The notes under the pieces are model-generated. The model saw nothing but the letters and a program-made list of their open reading frames with translations, ran no database searches and was not told where the DNA came from. This document shows positions 6,909 through 14,728 of a stretch of 26,590 nucleotides of DNA, piece after piece. Numbering within the stretch: position 1 is the first letter of the stretch; each line of letters starts with the position of its first letter. The translations under genes were made by a program, and so were the position numbers. This DNA comes from JAQBDA01 sp041301185 (lineage in GTDB: Bacteria; Chloroflexota; Anaerolineae; Anaerolineales; UBA4823), in assembly GCA_041301185.1 (NCBI GenBank), contig JBFYSV010000339.1:1-26590 (forward strand), in the 5' to 3' direction.

Positions 6909-8086
6909 TCCGGATTGCGGGGTACACAGCGCTGGTACTCGCCACCCTGGAGATCCTAATCTTATTGTGGCAATTCAGTGAGGCAGTCGTGATGTTCCTG
7001 CTTTCCCTTGCAGTGGCAGCCGCCTTTCGCCCCCTTGCAGAGGCGCTTAGGCAGGGTGGTATCCGGGGGTCGATCGCACCGGTGCTTTCCTATGGCATCG
7101 TACTGGCTGTGCTGGTCATTCTACTCGTGATGGCTAGCAGTCCCTTGACCACCGATCTACAGCAAGCCACCAATGATGGCTTGATAGCCTACGAAGGGAT
7201 CAGGATGCGTTGGATGAATGCCACTAATAACTTGTTCAGCGACCTTGCCGACCGACTGCCTCCTACCCAGGCGTTATATGATGCGCTGACCGGTGAAGGG
7301 TCGAGCCAAACGCTCCAGGCTGTTTTCGGCGCGGCAGAGGGCACTTTAGAATTCCTGACCCGCCTGGGGATCGTGCTCATTTTGAGCATCTACTGGAGTG
7401 TAGACCACGTGCGCTTCGAAAGGTTGTGGCTATCCCTGCTGCCCGTAGAACGGCGCGCCCAGGCTCGCAATGTCTGGCTCGCCGTTGAATCTGGTGTCGG
7501 AGCAGCAATTCGCCGCGAAGTCACCTTGAGCGTTTTGGCAGGTTTATTTTTGTATTTAGGCTATTTCGTCCTTGGGGTGGAATACGCCATGCTGCTGGCA
7601 TTCCTGGGTGCGATCGCCCGCCTGATCCCGTGGTTGGGCCTGGTGCTGGTTGTATTGTTCTCTTTTTTGTTCGGTTATGGGCAAAGCTGGTCGCTGGGTC
7701 TGGCGGCGGCAGTTTACACTTTGCTGGCCCTGCTCCTGCTTGAGACAATCATTGGCGCCCGTATCTTCCCCCGCCGGCGATACAGCTCCTTGCAGTCGGT
7801 GATCGTCGTGATTGCCCTGGTCGACTCGTTCGGTTTGCTGGGTGCAGTCCTGGCTCCCATTTTGGCCGTCGCTTTGCAGATCCTGTTCAAAAACCTGCTA
7901 CCGGTATATTCTTCGAGTGTGAACGATTTGTCTATGAACACTTTGATCAACCTGCGGTCTAAACTAGGAGAAATCCGCCAGATGGCAGGTTCTCTCGAAG
8001 ACCAAGAGGCTGTGGAACCAGCCAATCTGGTTTCTCGCCTCGAAAGACTGCTTGAGAAAACACAGCAGTTCTATTCCGCCGATTGA
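6905..8086 (+). CDS. AI-2E/PerM family transporter-like membrane protein (second of a pair)
   Basis: A 393-residue membrane protein related to its upstream neighbour but more divergent. It has N-terminal membrane segments (about residues 5-45 and 58-80), a soluble helical region (about 85-150), then segments between about 150 and 325 with GVGAAIRREVTLSVLAGLF and AFLGAIARLIPWLGLVLVVL at the places where the first copy has its family motifs. A ~60-residue charged tail ends the protein. The ATGA overlap with the upstream gene and a GAGGAGG Shine-Dalgarno indicate coupled translation, so the two may form a heteromer. Substrate is unknown. The gene is convergent with the response regulator at 8107, with only 20 bp between. 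Confidence 0.8.
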   Translation: MIRIAGYTALVLATLEILILLWQFSEAVVMFLLSLAVAAAFRPLAEALRQGGIRGSIAPVLSYGIVLAVLVILLVMASSPLTTDLQQATNDGLIAYEGIRMRWMNATNNLFSDLADRLPPTQALYDALTGEGSSQTLQAVFGAAEGTLEFLTRLGIVLILSIYWSVDHVRFERLWLSLLPVERRAQARNVWLAVESGVGAAIRREVTLSVLAGLFLYLGYFVLGVEYAMLLAFLGAIARLIPWLGLVLVVLFSFLFGYGQSWSLGLAAAVYTLLALLLLETIIGARIFPRRRYSSLQSVIVVIALVDSFGLLGAVLAPILAVALQILFKNLLPVYSSSVNDLSMNTLINLRSKLGEIRQMAGSLEDQEAVEPANLVSRLERLLEKTQQFYSAD

Positions 8087-8106
8087 ATCCTCGGTCGCGT
8101 CGCGCG

Positions 8107-8763
8107 CTAGAGAATACCTTCCTGCATACCGCGCAGCACGGCTTCCAGGCTCGTCCTCACCCCCATTTTTTTTATGATCGATTGAATGCACTCTTCCACA
8201 ACCTTCTGTTCGAGACCCAGCTCTATCTCGATCTCGAGATTTGTTTTCCCCTGCGCCAAAAGTTTTATAATTCGTACTTCCAGGCGTGTCAGCGCCGGGA
8301 TGGTATCTTTCCCCTTGGGCCGGGCTGGGACACCTAGTTGTTCGGCCACTTTCGGGCTGATCCAGCCTCTGCTTCCGGCGGCAATCTCCTGAACCGCGCT
8401 CAGCAAATACTGGGGGGCATCGTCCTTAGTCAGGTAGCCAACCGCTCCGTTGATCAGCATGCCCAGAATATAGCCTTTTTCGTTATAACCGCTTAAAGCC
8501 AGAATCCGCGCTGAGGATCCAGAATCTCTCAGACGGCGGGCCACCTCGTAACCCTTTATGCCCGGCATTTCGACATCTAATAATAAGACGTCGGGCTCGA
8601 GGTCTTTGGTCAGCTCCAACGCATCCATGCCATTCCCTGCTTCTCCAATAACTTCCACGCTGGGAGAACGACTCAGCATCTTGCGCAGTCCCCGTCTGAC
8701 GTTGATGTTATCATCTACTAGCAAAACCCTAATCTTCTCCATTTTTTTCTCGTTGATGCTCAT
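8107..8763 (-). CDS. NarL/FixJ-type response regulator with a divergent HTH domain
   Basis: About 218 residues from the ATG at 8763. A TTG two codons upstream (8769) is also open, but no strong Shine-Dalgarno favours either, and an ATG seven codons inside (MEKIRVLL) is possible. The receiver domain has the acidic pair Asp17/Asp18, phospho-acceptor Asp63 in LLLDVEMPG, Ser91 and Lys113. The C-terminal LuxR-type HTH (about 158-218) starts LTRLEVRIIKLLAQGKTNLEIEIELG. In the recognition-helix region, however, EQKVVEECIQSIIKKMGV replaces the usual KTVxxH pattern, so DNA binding may be altered. It is a paralogue of the regulator at 9401-10030. An IS-end-like palindrome lies directly upstream. Confidence 0.85.
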   Translation of the reverse strand: MSINEKKMEKIRVLLVDDNINVRRGLRKMLSRSPSVEVIGEAGNGMDALELTKDLEPDVLLLDVEMPGIKGYEVARRLRDSGSSARILALSGYNEKGYILGMLINGAVGYLTKDDAPQYLLSAVQEIAAGSRGWISPKVAEQLGVPARPKGKDTIPALTRLEVRIIKLLAQGKTNLEIEIELGLEQKVVEECIQSIIKKMGVRTSLEAVLRGMQEGIL

Positions 8764-8779
8764 TGTCAAGTGATTAATC

Positions 8780-8834
8780 GGAGTTACGCAATTCGCCGGT
8801 GACCCGCTTTACTCACCCAAATGCGTAAGTGTCC
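8780..8834. repeat. Imperfect palindromic element with IS-end-like arms (copy 1)
   Basis: GGAGTTACGCAATT (8780-8793) is inverted at 8819-8834 (AAATGCGTAAGTGTCC), with an inner GGTGA/TCACC pair. The 55-bp unit can fold as one hairpin. Its left part recurs at 26535-26560. It may be a small miniature-transposon-like repeat, or serve as a terminator for the DUF305 gene. Confidence 0.5.
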
Positions 8835-8842
8835 TATGAGTA

Positions 8843-9298
8843 TTATTCTTGCGTGCCGGAAAATTCCGGCACAGGTCTCGCCTCCGCCTCCACATGGCTG
8901 GTAGCCACTCCATTGGCTCTGATGTCCGCGATCAGCCACTCCATCTCCTTGATCTCCTTACGCTGCGCTTTGATAATCTCTTCGGCAAGCTCTCGCACTC
9001 GCGAGTCTTCGATCCTCGCACGTTCGCTGGTAAGAATAGCGATCGAGTGGTGCGGAATCATACCTTCCATATAGTCCACTTCGCTAATCGTTACTTGGCT
9101 GCGTACCAGCAAAACCGCGGCTATTAACATTAAGCCGGCGCCGACAAAGATTGCCATATTGATCTGGCTATTCTTGTACATCCCCAGCATGTAGGCTAGC
9201 ATGATCACCGTCATCGCAGCGCCCATGATGAGCGTCATGAAAAGCCGCGTTTCGCTGAACCAGGCATGCTCGAGTATCTGGTAAGAATTCAGATACAT
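8843..9298 (-). CDS. DUF305 family membrane-anchored protein
   Basis: A 151-residue protein. Two hydrophobic segments (about residues 19-40 and 46-66) anchor it. The C-terminal helical domain carries the DUF305 motif DYMEGMIPHHSIAILTSE with the His83-His84 pair, then a charged helix (ELAEEIIKAQRKEIKEMEWLI). DUF305 proteins are ferritin-like-fold, possibly metal-binding extracytoplasmic proteins often linked to copper or other metal stress. A start at Met21 would leave both membrane segments intact, and the upstream start has no strong Shine-Dalgarno. It is flanked by two response-regulator genes on the same strand, which suggests regulation rather than metabolism as context. Confidence 0.8.
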   Translation of the reverse strand: MYLNSYQILEHAWFSETRLFMTLIMGAAMTVIMLAYMLGMYKNSQINMAIFVGAGLMLIAAVLLVRSQVTISEVDYMEGMIPHHSIAILTSERARIEDSRVRELAEEIIKAQRKEIKEMEWLIADIRANGVATSHVEAEARPVPEFSGTQE

Positions 9299-9400
9299 TA
9301 AAAAAACATTGCGACCATGGAAGTCCCGATCATCGCAAAGAACTTCGGATAACCCCCATGGGCGGCTTGTTTGTTTTCCAAGATATCCTCTCGTTCTCTT

Positions 9401-10030
9401 TCAGATCAAACCATCCCTCACCGCCAGCACAGCCGCTTCGACTCGCGAGCTTACGTTGAGTTTTGAAAAAACGGATTCGAGATGTTTCTCAACCGTTTTT
9501 TGACTGATGCCCAGCTCATAACCAATTTCGTGGTTGGTTTTTCCATCTACAACAAGTCGGAGTACTTGCGTCTCACGCTCGGTCAATCCATTCTCCTCAT
9601 CCCCTGCATGTGTCCATGCAGACATGATCGCCGCTACCCGCCGACTGACCCAGCCTCGCTCTCCCCTTGCCACGCCGCGCACCGCATCGAGGATATTTTC
9701 GGGAACCTCTTCTTTGGTGAGGTAGCCACAAGCGCCGGCCGCCAGCAAGCCGAAGATATATTGTTTATCATCATAAGTGCTCAAAGCAAGGATGCGTACC
9801 GGGGAGCCTGCCTCTTTTAAGTGCCTGGCAACTTCCAGCCCTTTGATCTCTGGCATCTCCATGTCCAACAAAAGCACGTCGGGATGCTCCTCGTCTACCA
9901 ATTGCAAAGCTTGATTGCCGTCCCCTGCTTCGCCAACCAGCTCGATATCTGTGGCATCGCTTAATAATTTCTTGATCCCCTCCCTGGTTATCGGGTGGTC
10001 GTCAGCAAGGACAATGCGTATTTTTGTCAT
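9401..10030 (-). CDS. NarL/FixJ (LuxR-HTH) response regulator
   Basis: A 209-residue protein. The receiver domain (about 1-120) has Asp10/Asp11, phospho-acceptor Asp56 in LLLDMEMP, Ser84/Thr85 and Lys106. The LuxR-type HTH (about 149-209) is canonical: LTERETQVLRLVVDGKTNHEIGYELG, then recognition helix ISQKTVEKHLESVFSKLNV. It should bind DNA as a dimer when phosphorylated by a HisKA_3 kinase; the kinase at 11044-13710 is the only candidate here. It is a good candidate for binding the GTAGGG-N4-CCCTAC operators, because the staphylococcal NreC regulator with a similar site has the same architecture (inference). A promoter with an extended -10 lies at 10111-10116. Confidence 0.92.
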   Translation of the reverse strand: MTKIRIVLADDHPITREGIKKLLSDATDIELVGEAGDGNQALQLVDEEHPDVLLLDMEMPEIKGLEVARHLKEAGSPVRILALSTYDDKQYIFGLLAAGACGYLTKEEVPENILDAVRGVARGERGWVSRRVAAIMSAWTHAGDEENGLTERETQVLRLVVDGKTNHEIGYELGISQKTVEKHLESVFSKLNVSSRVEAAVLAVRDGLI

Positions 10031-10107
10031 GATTGTTCTTCCAGATCAGAATCCTCAGCTGGGCAGCGAGGACACTTGAATTACAGATTGGACAATTTGT
10101 GTCCGAA

Positions 10108-10119
10108 AAGATTATAACA
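10108..10119 (-). promoter_or_regulatory. Extended -10 promoter of the response regulator gene
   Basis: The minus strand reads TG-T-TATAAT with the hexamer at 10116-10111, giving an extended -10. No convincing -35 box is seen at 17 bp. The predicted start near 10104 gives a leader of about 74 nt before the ATG at 10030. Confidence 0.5.
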
Positions 10120-10160
10120 CCAGGCTAAAAGATTTTGCCTGACTTGAGGCAGTGACCCAC

Positions 10161-10490
10161 TTATTCCCAAGTGCCCTGATTAATCCGCTTCTTGATCGAC
10201 TCATCAATCCGTTCGAGCAGGAGAAGAAATTGTTCTGGATGGTTGGGGTCATCTGCCCTGGCGAAGAATTCCAAATGTTCCAGCAGGGAATTGATCCAGA
10301 TTTTCCACTCTGCCACATTGTGAGTAAAATCATCGATGTCGCTGGCAGTTTCGAACAACGATTGCTGTAATTCGTCTGCTTTCTTTAAAGTAGGAGAAGC
10401 TAAATGACCAACTGCCTTTTCATGGGAGGATGGTTTTCTCCCTGAAGATAGCTTAACATTCTCCTCGTCAGATGTGCCCCATGTCCTCAT
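10161..10490 (-). CDS. Hypothetical protein
   Basis: A 109-residue soluble, charged protein that I do not recognise. The first ~35 residues are polar and low in predicted structure. The rest looks helical, with aromatic and acidic residues (EWKIWINSLLEHLEFFARADD) and an end IDESIKKRINQGTWE. There is no signal peptide, membrane segment or cysteine motif. A GCGAGG sequence 7 nt before the ATG could act as a Shine-Dalgarno. It sits between the BON gene and the response regulator on the same strand. A pairing AGGC/GCCT structure just beyond its stop (about 10121-10140) may end its transcript. Real coding status is likely but not certain. Confidence 0.55.
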   Translation of the reverse strand: MRTWGTSDEENVKLSSGRKPSSHEKAVGHLASPTLKKADELQQSLFETASDIDDFTHNVAEWKIWINSLLEHLEFFARADDPNHPEQFLLLLERIDESIKKRINQGTWE

Positions 10491-10558
10491 GAAAGACCTC
10501 GCTCTCCTGAGAAAACATGCCTGCAGAAATCAGAAGGGCTGCGACCGATATGGAGATA

Positions 10559-10594
10559 GACCCATCCGCGCGGATTCTTACCCGCCAATGGGTC
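10559..10594. terminator. Hairpin downstream of the BON gene, possible terminator
   Basis: GACCCAT (10559-10565) pairs with ATGGGTC (10588-10594), with GC-rich sequence between. It lies 23 nt beyond the stop of the minus-strand BON gene. No T-tract follows. Confidence 0.4.
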
Positions 10595-10616
10595 GGGATA
10601 CTGCCTGTAGGCTGGC

Positions 10617-10832
10617 TCAGGCGATCTTAAGCTCGTTGACGACGGACACGACGGCAGGCTGCTGGCGAGCGATCTCTTCAGCTGCCCTGCTGGTCTCTAC
10701 GCTGTCTACAACGCCGATCAGCGTTATCATACCGCGCTGGTCGATCACCTCGATAACCGCTTGCTTTGTACGAGAGTCGTTCAGCAATGCCTCCGTCACA
10801 TTCTGGACTATATCAGGGGACTGCGTAACCAT
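10617..10832 (-). CDS. Single BON-domain protein
   Basis: A 71-residue protein consisting of one BON domain: TEALLNDSRTKQAVIEVIDQRGMITLIGVVDSVETSRAAEEIARQQPAVVSVVNELKI, with the conserved central Gly in the beta-turn GMITLIGVV and the final V-x-V-x-N-E-L strand. BON domains are found in osmotic-shock proteins such as OsmY and are thought to bind phospholipid or other envelope ligands. There is no signal peptide, so this copy should be cytoplasmic. AAGGAGGTGA lies 4-5 nt before the ATG. Its promoter (10859-10887) and operator (10911-10926) make it part of the shared gene set. Confidence 0.9.
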   Translation of the reverse strand: MVTQSPDIVQNVTEALLNDSRTKQAVIEVIDQRGMITLIGVVDSVETSRAAEEIARQQPAVVSVVNELKIA

Positions 10833-10858
10833 AAGTCACCTCCTTGTCGATATTTAAC

Positions 10859-10887
10859 ACTATACCTTCTAAGAGAGGAGCTATCAA
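10859..10887 (-). promoter_or_regulatory. Sigma-70-like promoter of the BON-domain gene
   Basis: Minus strand: TTGATA (10887-10882), 17-bp spacer, TATAGT (10864-10859), preceded by CCCCAATTG. The predicted start is near 10852, giving a 20-nt leader that holds only the Shine-Dalgarno. Confidence 0.7.
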
Positions 10888-10910
10888 TTGGGGATCATCC
10901 TATTTTGAAG

Positions 10911-10926
10911 ATAGGGGAATCCCTAC
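10911..10926. promoter_or_regulatory. NreC-type palindromic operator, copy 3
   Basis: ATAGGGGAATCCCTAC, one mismatch from GTAGGG-N4-CCCTAC, lies 23 bp upstream of the -35 box of the BON promoter. An overlapping ATAGGGG/CCCCTAT repeat (10911-10932) adds further symmetry. No matching promoter is seen on the histidine-kinase side at the same distance. Confidence 0.7.
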
Positions 10927-11014
10927 CCCTATCAAGGAGACTTATCCAGACCCTCTCACATGCAAATCTTACGTTATTCAGCATGGAATATGGTTATAAA
11001 TTGGTCAATATAGG

Positions 11015-11020
11015 TATAAT
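11015..11020 (+). promoter_or_regulatory. Possible -10 box of the histidine kinase gene
   Basis: A perfect TATAAT hexamer 23 nt before the ATG at 11044 in a very AT-rich stretch. No good -35 box is seen 16-18 bp upstream. The predicted leader is only about 17 nt and lacks a Shine-Dalgarno. Confidence 0.35.
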
Positions 11021-11043
11021 ATATCCAGATAATCGGCTTAAAA

Positions 11044-13710
11044 ATGGATCAGACGAACCGTTCCCGCGATGCTCTCGCTCACCTCACAGAAGTTGAGCAA
11101 GAACTGCGCGCCCGCTTGGCGCAGCAAGAAGCTATTGCCAGATTGGGCCAGCAGGCTCTGCACAGTTCCGACCTCGACCAGATCATCCAGGAAGCTGTTA
11201 ACCAGGTAGTTCATATCCTGGGAACGGAATACTGCGAGGTCCTGGAGCTGTTACCAGAAAAAGAGCAGCTGGTGCTCAAAGCAGGCTATGGTTGGAAGCC
11301 GGGTTATGTCGGCCATGCCTGGCTTGAGGCCGGATTTGGATCTCAGGGCGGGTTCACCATCCAGGCGGGCGAGCCTGTGATCGTTGAAGATCTGCAAACT
11401 GAGAAACGTTTTTCTGCCCCTGCCTTATTGCTAGATCATGGAGTGATCAGTGGGATGACCGTGATTATACCGGGCAGAGAGATGGCGTATGGGATCCTTG
11501 GTGTGCACACCAAGTCGCGGCGGATTTTCTCCCCGCACGACGCGAATTTCCTGCAGAATGTCGCCAATTTATTGGCTTCATCCATCACCCGGCGGTCAAT
11601 TGAACAACAACTGCGCACCTCGCGCGACCAGCTGGCTGTCGTCCTCGAAGGGATAACCGAGGGCATCACAGTACAAGACCGGATGGGACGGCTGGTATAC
11701 GCCAATGATACTGCTGCCAAATTGCTGGGTTTCTCGAGCCGGTCTGAGATGTTGACAACACCGGTATCTGAGATTGTTCAAAAATTCGAAATCCTCGATG
11801 AGCAGGGAGATAGGCTGCCAATCGAGCGGCTTCCTGGACGGCGGGTGCTGCAGGGAGAGGCAGAGGCTTACGAGATTGTCCGTTTTCGGATCGTTGAGAC
11901 AGGCGAAGAACGTTGGTCGTCTGTAAGGGCATCGGCCGTATTCGGTTCTACTATGGAGGTAGAGTTAGCCGTTAACATCTTTCAGGATATCACCGATCTT
12001 AAACGAGACCAACAAGCCCAACGATTTATGGCGGAGATCGGTGATATGCTGGTCAGCTCGTCGATGGATTATCAGTCGAGGCTGGAAGCCGTAGCCGGGA
12101 TGGCGGTTGGCAGTTTAGCTGACTGGTGTGTGGTCCATTTAAATGAACCCGGCAAAGGCGTCCAGCAAATCGCTGTTGCGCATAACGATCCGGAGAAGAT
12201 CGCCCTGACCCGGCAGCTGCAAGAAAGATACCCACCCGATCCCGAATCCGATCGCAGTGTCTATCAGGTGCTGCGGAGCGGTGAGCCAGTATACTTTCCG
12301 GAGATATCAGATGCCATGTTAAAAGCCACTGCCCGCGACTCGGAACATTTGCGCATGATGCGCTCGTTGGGGCTGCACTCAGCTATGATCTTGCCCATGA
12401 TGGCTCGCGACCAAGCGTTGGGCGCAATAACGCTGGTGTGGGCTGAATCCAAACACCAGTATGGGAAGCGAGAATTATTCCTGGGGAAAGAATTAGCCCG
12501 GCGGGCGGCGCTGGCAATCGATAACGTGCGCCTTTACCAGGAGGCCAGTTCCTTGAACGCCGAGCTGGAAGCCAAGGTGGCCAGGCGCACGGCGCAGCTC
12601 GAGCGCATGATCGATAATTTACGCGCCGAGATCGCCCAACGTCAGAAGGCGGAAAAAGAGCTGCTAAAAAACGAAACCCTATTTTCCGACCTTTTCGAGC
12701 TATCCCCGGATGCGATTTTCCTGGTAGACCGCGACGGGATGATCATGCGCATAAACGCCCGGGTAGAAGAGGTATTTGGCTTCGACCGATCCGAGCTTCT
12801 GGGACAATCTATCGATGGGTTGTTGCCGGATTCTTTTAGGACTCGCCATATCGAACATAGGGAATCGTATCTGGAATCACCACAGCTGCGTTCCATGGGA
12901 GCGGATCTGGAACAGTTCGGACGGCGAAAGAATGGGGATGAGTTTCCTGTGGAAGTGATGCTTGGTCCGGTAAAAATCGAGGATGACTGGCTGGTGATCT
13001 ATGCTGTGCGGGATATTACCGAGAGAAAACGCATCCAGGCAGAGCTGGCAGAAGTCCAGCACCGGTTGATAGACAGCCAGGAAGTGGAAAGGTTGAGGTT
13101 AGCCCAGGAGTTGCACGATAATACCATCCAGGAATTATTCAGCCTCTCATATCTGCTTGATGACATCGAGCGCAGTCTGTCGCGGGAAAGCAAGGAAGAG
13201 ATTGAGAAAAAACTGCGCGACTCCAAAGAAATGGTCCAGCATACAATCCTGGGATTACGGAATATTGCCGGAGAGCTGCGCCCACCCTCTCTGGCTCCAT
13301 TCGGATTGGAGCAAGCCATTCGCAGCCACCTGGAACGCTTTCAAGAGCTGCATCCAGAGATTACCATTCACCAGGAATTGACCCACGACGGTCAGTTTCT
13401 GGAAGAACACCTGAGGCTGTCCCTGTTTCGAATCTACCAGAACGCAGTCAGCAACGTGGCTCGCCATGCACAGGCAGAACAGCTATGGGTCAGGTTGAGC
13501 TTGGACAGCCAGCAGGTCGTTCTGGAGATTCAGGATGACGGGAAGGGGTTTGGTATGCCGACCAGGTGGATTGAACTGGCGCGCCAGGGTCACCTGGGTC
13601 TGATAGGCACCAGAGAGCGGGTGACAGCCATCGGAGGCCAGATGGCTGTCGTCACCTCGCCGGGGAAAGGGATGCTCGTCCGGGTGACCGTTCCTTTGAA
13701 ACGAGATTGA
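11044..13710 (+). CDS. Soluble GAF-PAS-GAF-PAS histidine kinase (HisKA_3 / NarX-like class)
   Basis: An 888-residue protein without membrane segments. Apparent domains are an N-terminal coiled coil (about 8-40), GAF (40-180), PAS (190-320), GAF (325-498), a coiled coil (500-545), PAS (545-662), HisKA_3 dimerisation domain (675-750) and HATPase_c (785-888). The phospho-acceptor is His691 in LAQELHDNTIQEL, and HDNTIQ fits the HDxxxQ motif linked to kinase/phosphatase activity in this class. The N-box is RIYQNAVSNVARHA; glycine boxes are DDGKGF and GHLGLIGTRERV. It should sense a cytoplasmic signal and phosphorylate a NarL-type regulator, two of which lie at 8107 and 9401. It lacks the four-cysteine cluster of NreB, so its signal differs from oxygen sensing of that type. 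No clear Shine-Dalgarno is present. Confidence 0.92.
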   Translation: MDQTNRSRDALAHLTEVEQELRARLAQQEAIARLGQQALHSSDLDQIIQEAVNQVVHILGTEYCEVLELLPEKEQLVLKAGYGWKPGYVGHAWLEAGFGSQGGFTIQAGEPVIVEDLQTEKRFSAPALLLDHGVISGMTVIIPGREMAYGILGVHTKSRRIFSPHDANFLQNVANLLASSITRRSIEQQLRTSRDQLAVVLEGITEGITVQDRMGRLVYANDTAAKLLGFSSRSEMLTTPVSEIVQKFEILDEQGDRLPIERLPGRRVLQGEAEAYEIVRFRIVETGEERWSSVRASAVFGSTMEVELAVNIFQDITDLKRDQQAQRFMAEIGDMLVSSSMDYQSRLEAVAGMAVGSLADWCVVHLNEPGKGVQQIAVAHNDPEKIALTRQLQERYPPDPESDRSVYQVLRSGEPVYFPEISDAMLKATARDSEHLRMMRSLGLHSAMILPMMARDQALGAITLVWAESKHQYGKRELFLGKELARRAALAIDNVRLYQEASSLNAELEAKVARRTAQLERMIDNLRAEIAQRQKAEKELLKNETLFSDLFELSPDAIFLVDRDGMIMRINARVEEVFGFDRSELLGQSIDGLLPDSFRTRHIEHRESYLESPQLRSMGADLEQFGRRKNGDEFPVEVMLGPVKIEDDWLVIYAVRDITERKRIQAELAEVQHRLIDSQEVERLRLAQELHDNTIQELFSLSYLLDDIERSLSRESKEEIEKKLRDSKEMVQHTILGLRNIAGELRPPSLAPFGLEQAIRSHLERFQELHPEITIHQELTHDGQFLEEHLRLSLFRIYQNAVSNVARHAQAEQLWVRLSLDSQQVVLEIQDDGKGFGMPTRWIELARQGHLGLIGTRERVTAIGGQMAVVTSPGKGMLVRVTVPLKRD

Positions 13711-13814
13711 AGCGAGATATCAAGCATGATGTCTTGCCAGGGGGTAACATTTTCTGTATTTCGTCCCAGATCTACCGTAAATTGATCGTAGGTTACTTGT
13801 AGGGCGATTGTAAG

Positions 13815-13842
13815 TTGACTTTTGCGCGCGCTCTCGTAGAAT
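13815..13842 (+). promoter_or_regulatory. Probable sigma-70 promoter of the sortase-like gene
   Basis: TTGACT (13815-13820), 16-bp spacer, TAGAAT (13837-13842). The predicted start near 13849 lies only about 7 nt before the first ATG (13856), so translation may be leaderless or begin at the ATG at 13868 or 13874. There is no NreC-type operator here. Confidence 0.5.
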
Positions 13843-13855
13843 CTACATTGCAGCA

Positions 13856-14635
13856 ATGACGCGAGCGATGGAGATGCACAATGCGCGCCAGGAGTGGGAG
13901 AACCGTTTCTGGGGACTGGTCAAATTCCTTGTCTTCCTGCACTTCGTTTCCGTTTTAATCGTTTACAGCCTGTTTTCCCCGGCAGGATATACTCTGGAGG
14001 GCTATTCCTCTCCACCAGCCTCTCTCCTTTTTCCAACTTCCGGGTCTTCCCCCAATATAGGAAATACTCGCTTGCCTGGCAGCTTACCGACAGCCGGTGG
14101 GCAGCAAGGCGAGCAGCAGATCTACGAGGAGTCCCCTGATTTTAGAGAATTCATCGATACGGTCTCCAATGGCGAATCCTCAGCCGTCCGGGGCGTGTAT
14201 CTGGAGGGCGTGTTTGCGCTGCCGGTCATCCAGCAGCCCGAGACGAAACCTACCTACGTTTCGAACAGAAGCGGATTCGTGACTCAGTTCGGGGTGGCGG
14301 CTAATTATGGAGTCACAGGTTTGCTGGCCCATAATTACCTGGCTGGCAAGGAATTTTATAAGCTGCACCCTGGGCAGGAGGTCTTAATCGTCTACGGAGA
14401 CCGCCTTGTGAGGCGATACAAGGTCGCGGAGGTCGGCACGTATCAGAAGCTAAATCCAACACGTCTGCACAGCGATTATCAGGATCTTGGCACGGACCGC
14501 CAATTAAGTGCCTCCGAAGTATTCAAACGGTTTTACCGCGGTGAGCACCATCTCACTTTCCAAACTTGCCTGGAAAAGGACGGGTTGCTCAATTGGGGCC
14601 TGCTGTTCGTGAGGGCGGTCCCGGTAGACAGCTGA
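13856..14635 (+). CDS. Sortase family protein (cysteine transpeptidase-like)
   Basis: A 259-residue protein with one N-terminal membrane anchor (about residues 19-41), a Ser/Pro/Gly-rich linker (about 50-88) and a C-terminal sortase-like beta-barrel. Likely catalytic residues are His159 in LLAHNYLAG, Cys238 in LTFQTCLEKDG and Arg253 in LLFVRAV. This is the usual order His ... TxxTC ... Arg. Sortases cleave sorting motifs and join proteins to the cell surface or to each other. No LPxTG-type substrate gene is seen in the window, although the linker itself contains LPTAG (residues 77-81). The start is uncertain (13856, 13868 or 13874). It is convergent with the PRC lipoprotein gene across a shared hairpin. 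Confidence 0.8.
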   Translation: MTRAMEMHNARQEWENRFWGLVKFLVFLHFVSVLIVYSLFSPAGYTLEGYSSPPASLLFPTSGSSPNIGNTRLPGSLPTAGGQQGEQQIYEESPDFREFIDTVSNGESSAVRGVYLEGVFALPVIQQPETKPTYVSNRSGFVTQFGVAANYGVTGLLAHNYLAGKEFYKLHPGQEVLIVYGDRLVRRYKVAEVGTYQKLNPTRLHSDYQDLGTDRQLSASEVFKRFYRGEHHLTFQTCLEKDGLLNWGLLFVRAVPVDS

Positions 14636-14647
14636 TAGCGGATAAAA

Positions 14648-14686
14648 CTGCACTCGCAGGGGCTGTATTTCTACCTGCGAGTGCAG
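14648..14686. terminator. 13-bp hairpin between convergent sortase and PRC genes (bidirectional terminator)
   Basis: CTGCACTCGCAGG (14648-14660) pairs perfectly with CCTGCGAGTGCAG (14674-14686) across a 13-nt loop, 12 nt after the sortase stop and 42 nt after the PRC lipoprotein stop on the other strand. Confidence 0.65.
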
Positions 14687-14728
14687 CTTGTAGTTATTAC
14701 ATCATCCCCCGTTTTTCAACCACTTGGA

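Noticed and set aside
10921..10980. Possible operator-linked promoter for the histidine kinase on the plus side of operator copy 3
   Set aside because: No TTG-type -35 box occurs 21-23 bp from the operator on that side and the position expected for -10 reads GTTATT, so the geometry does not hold.
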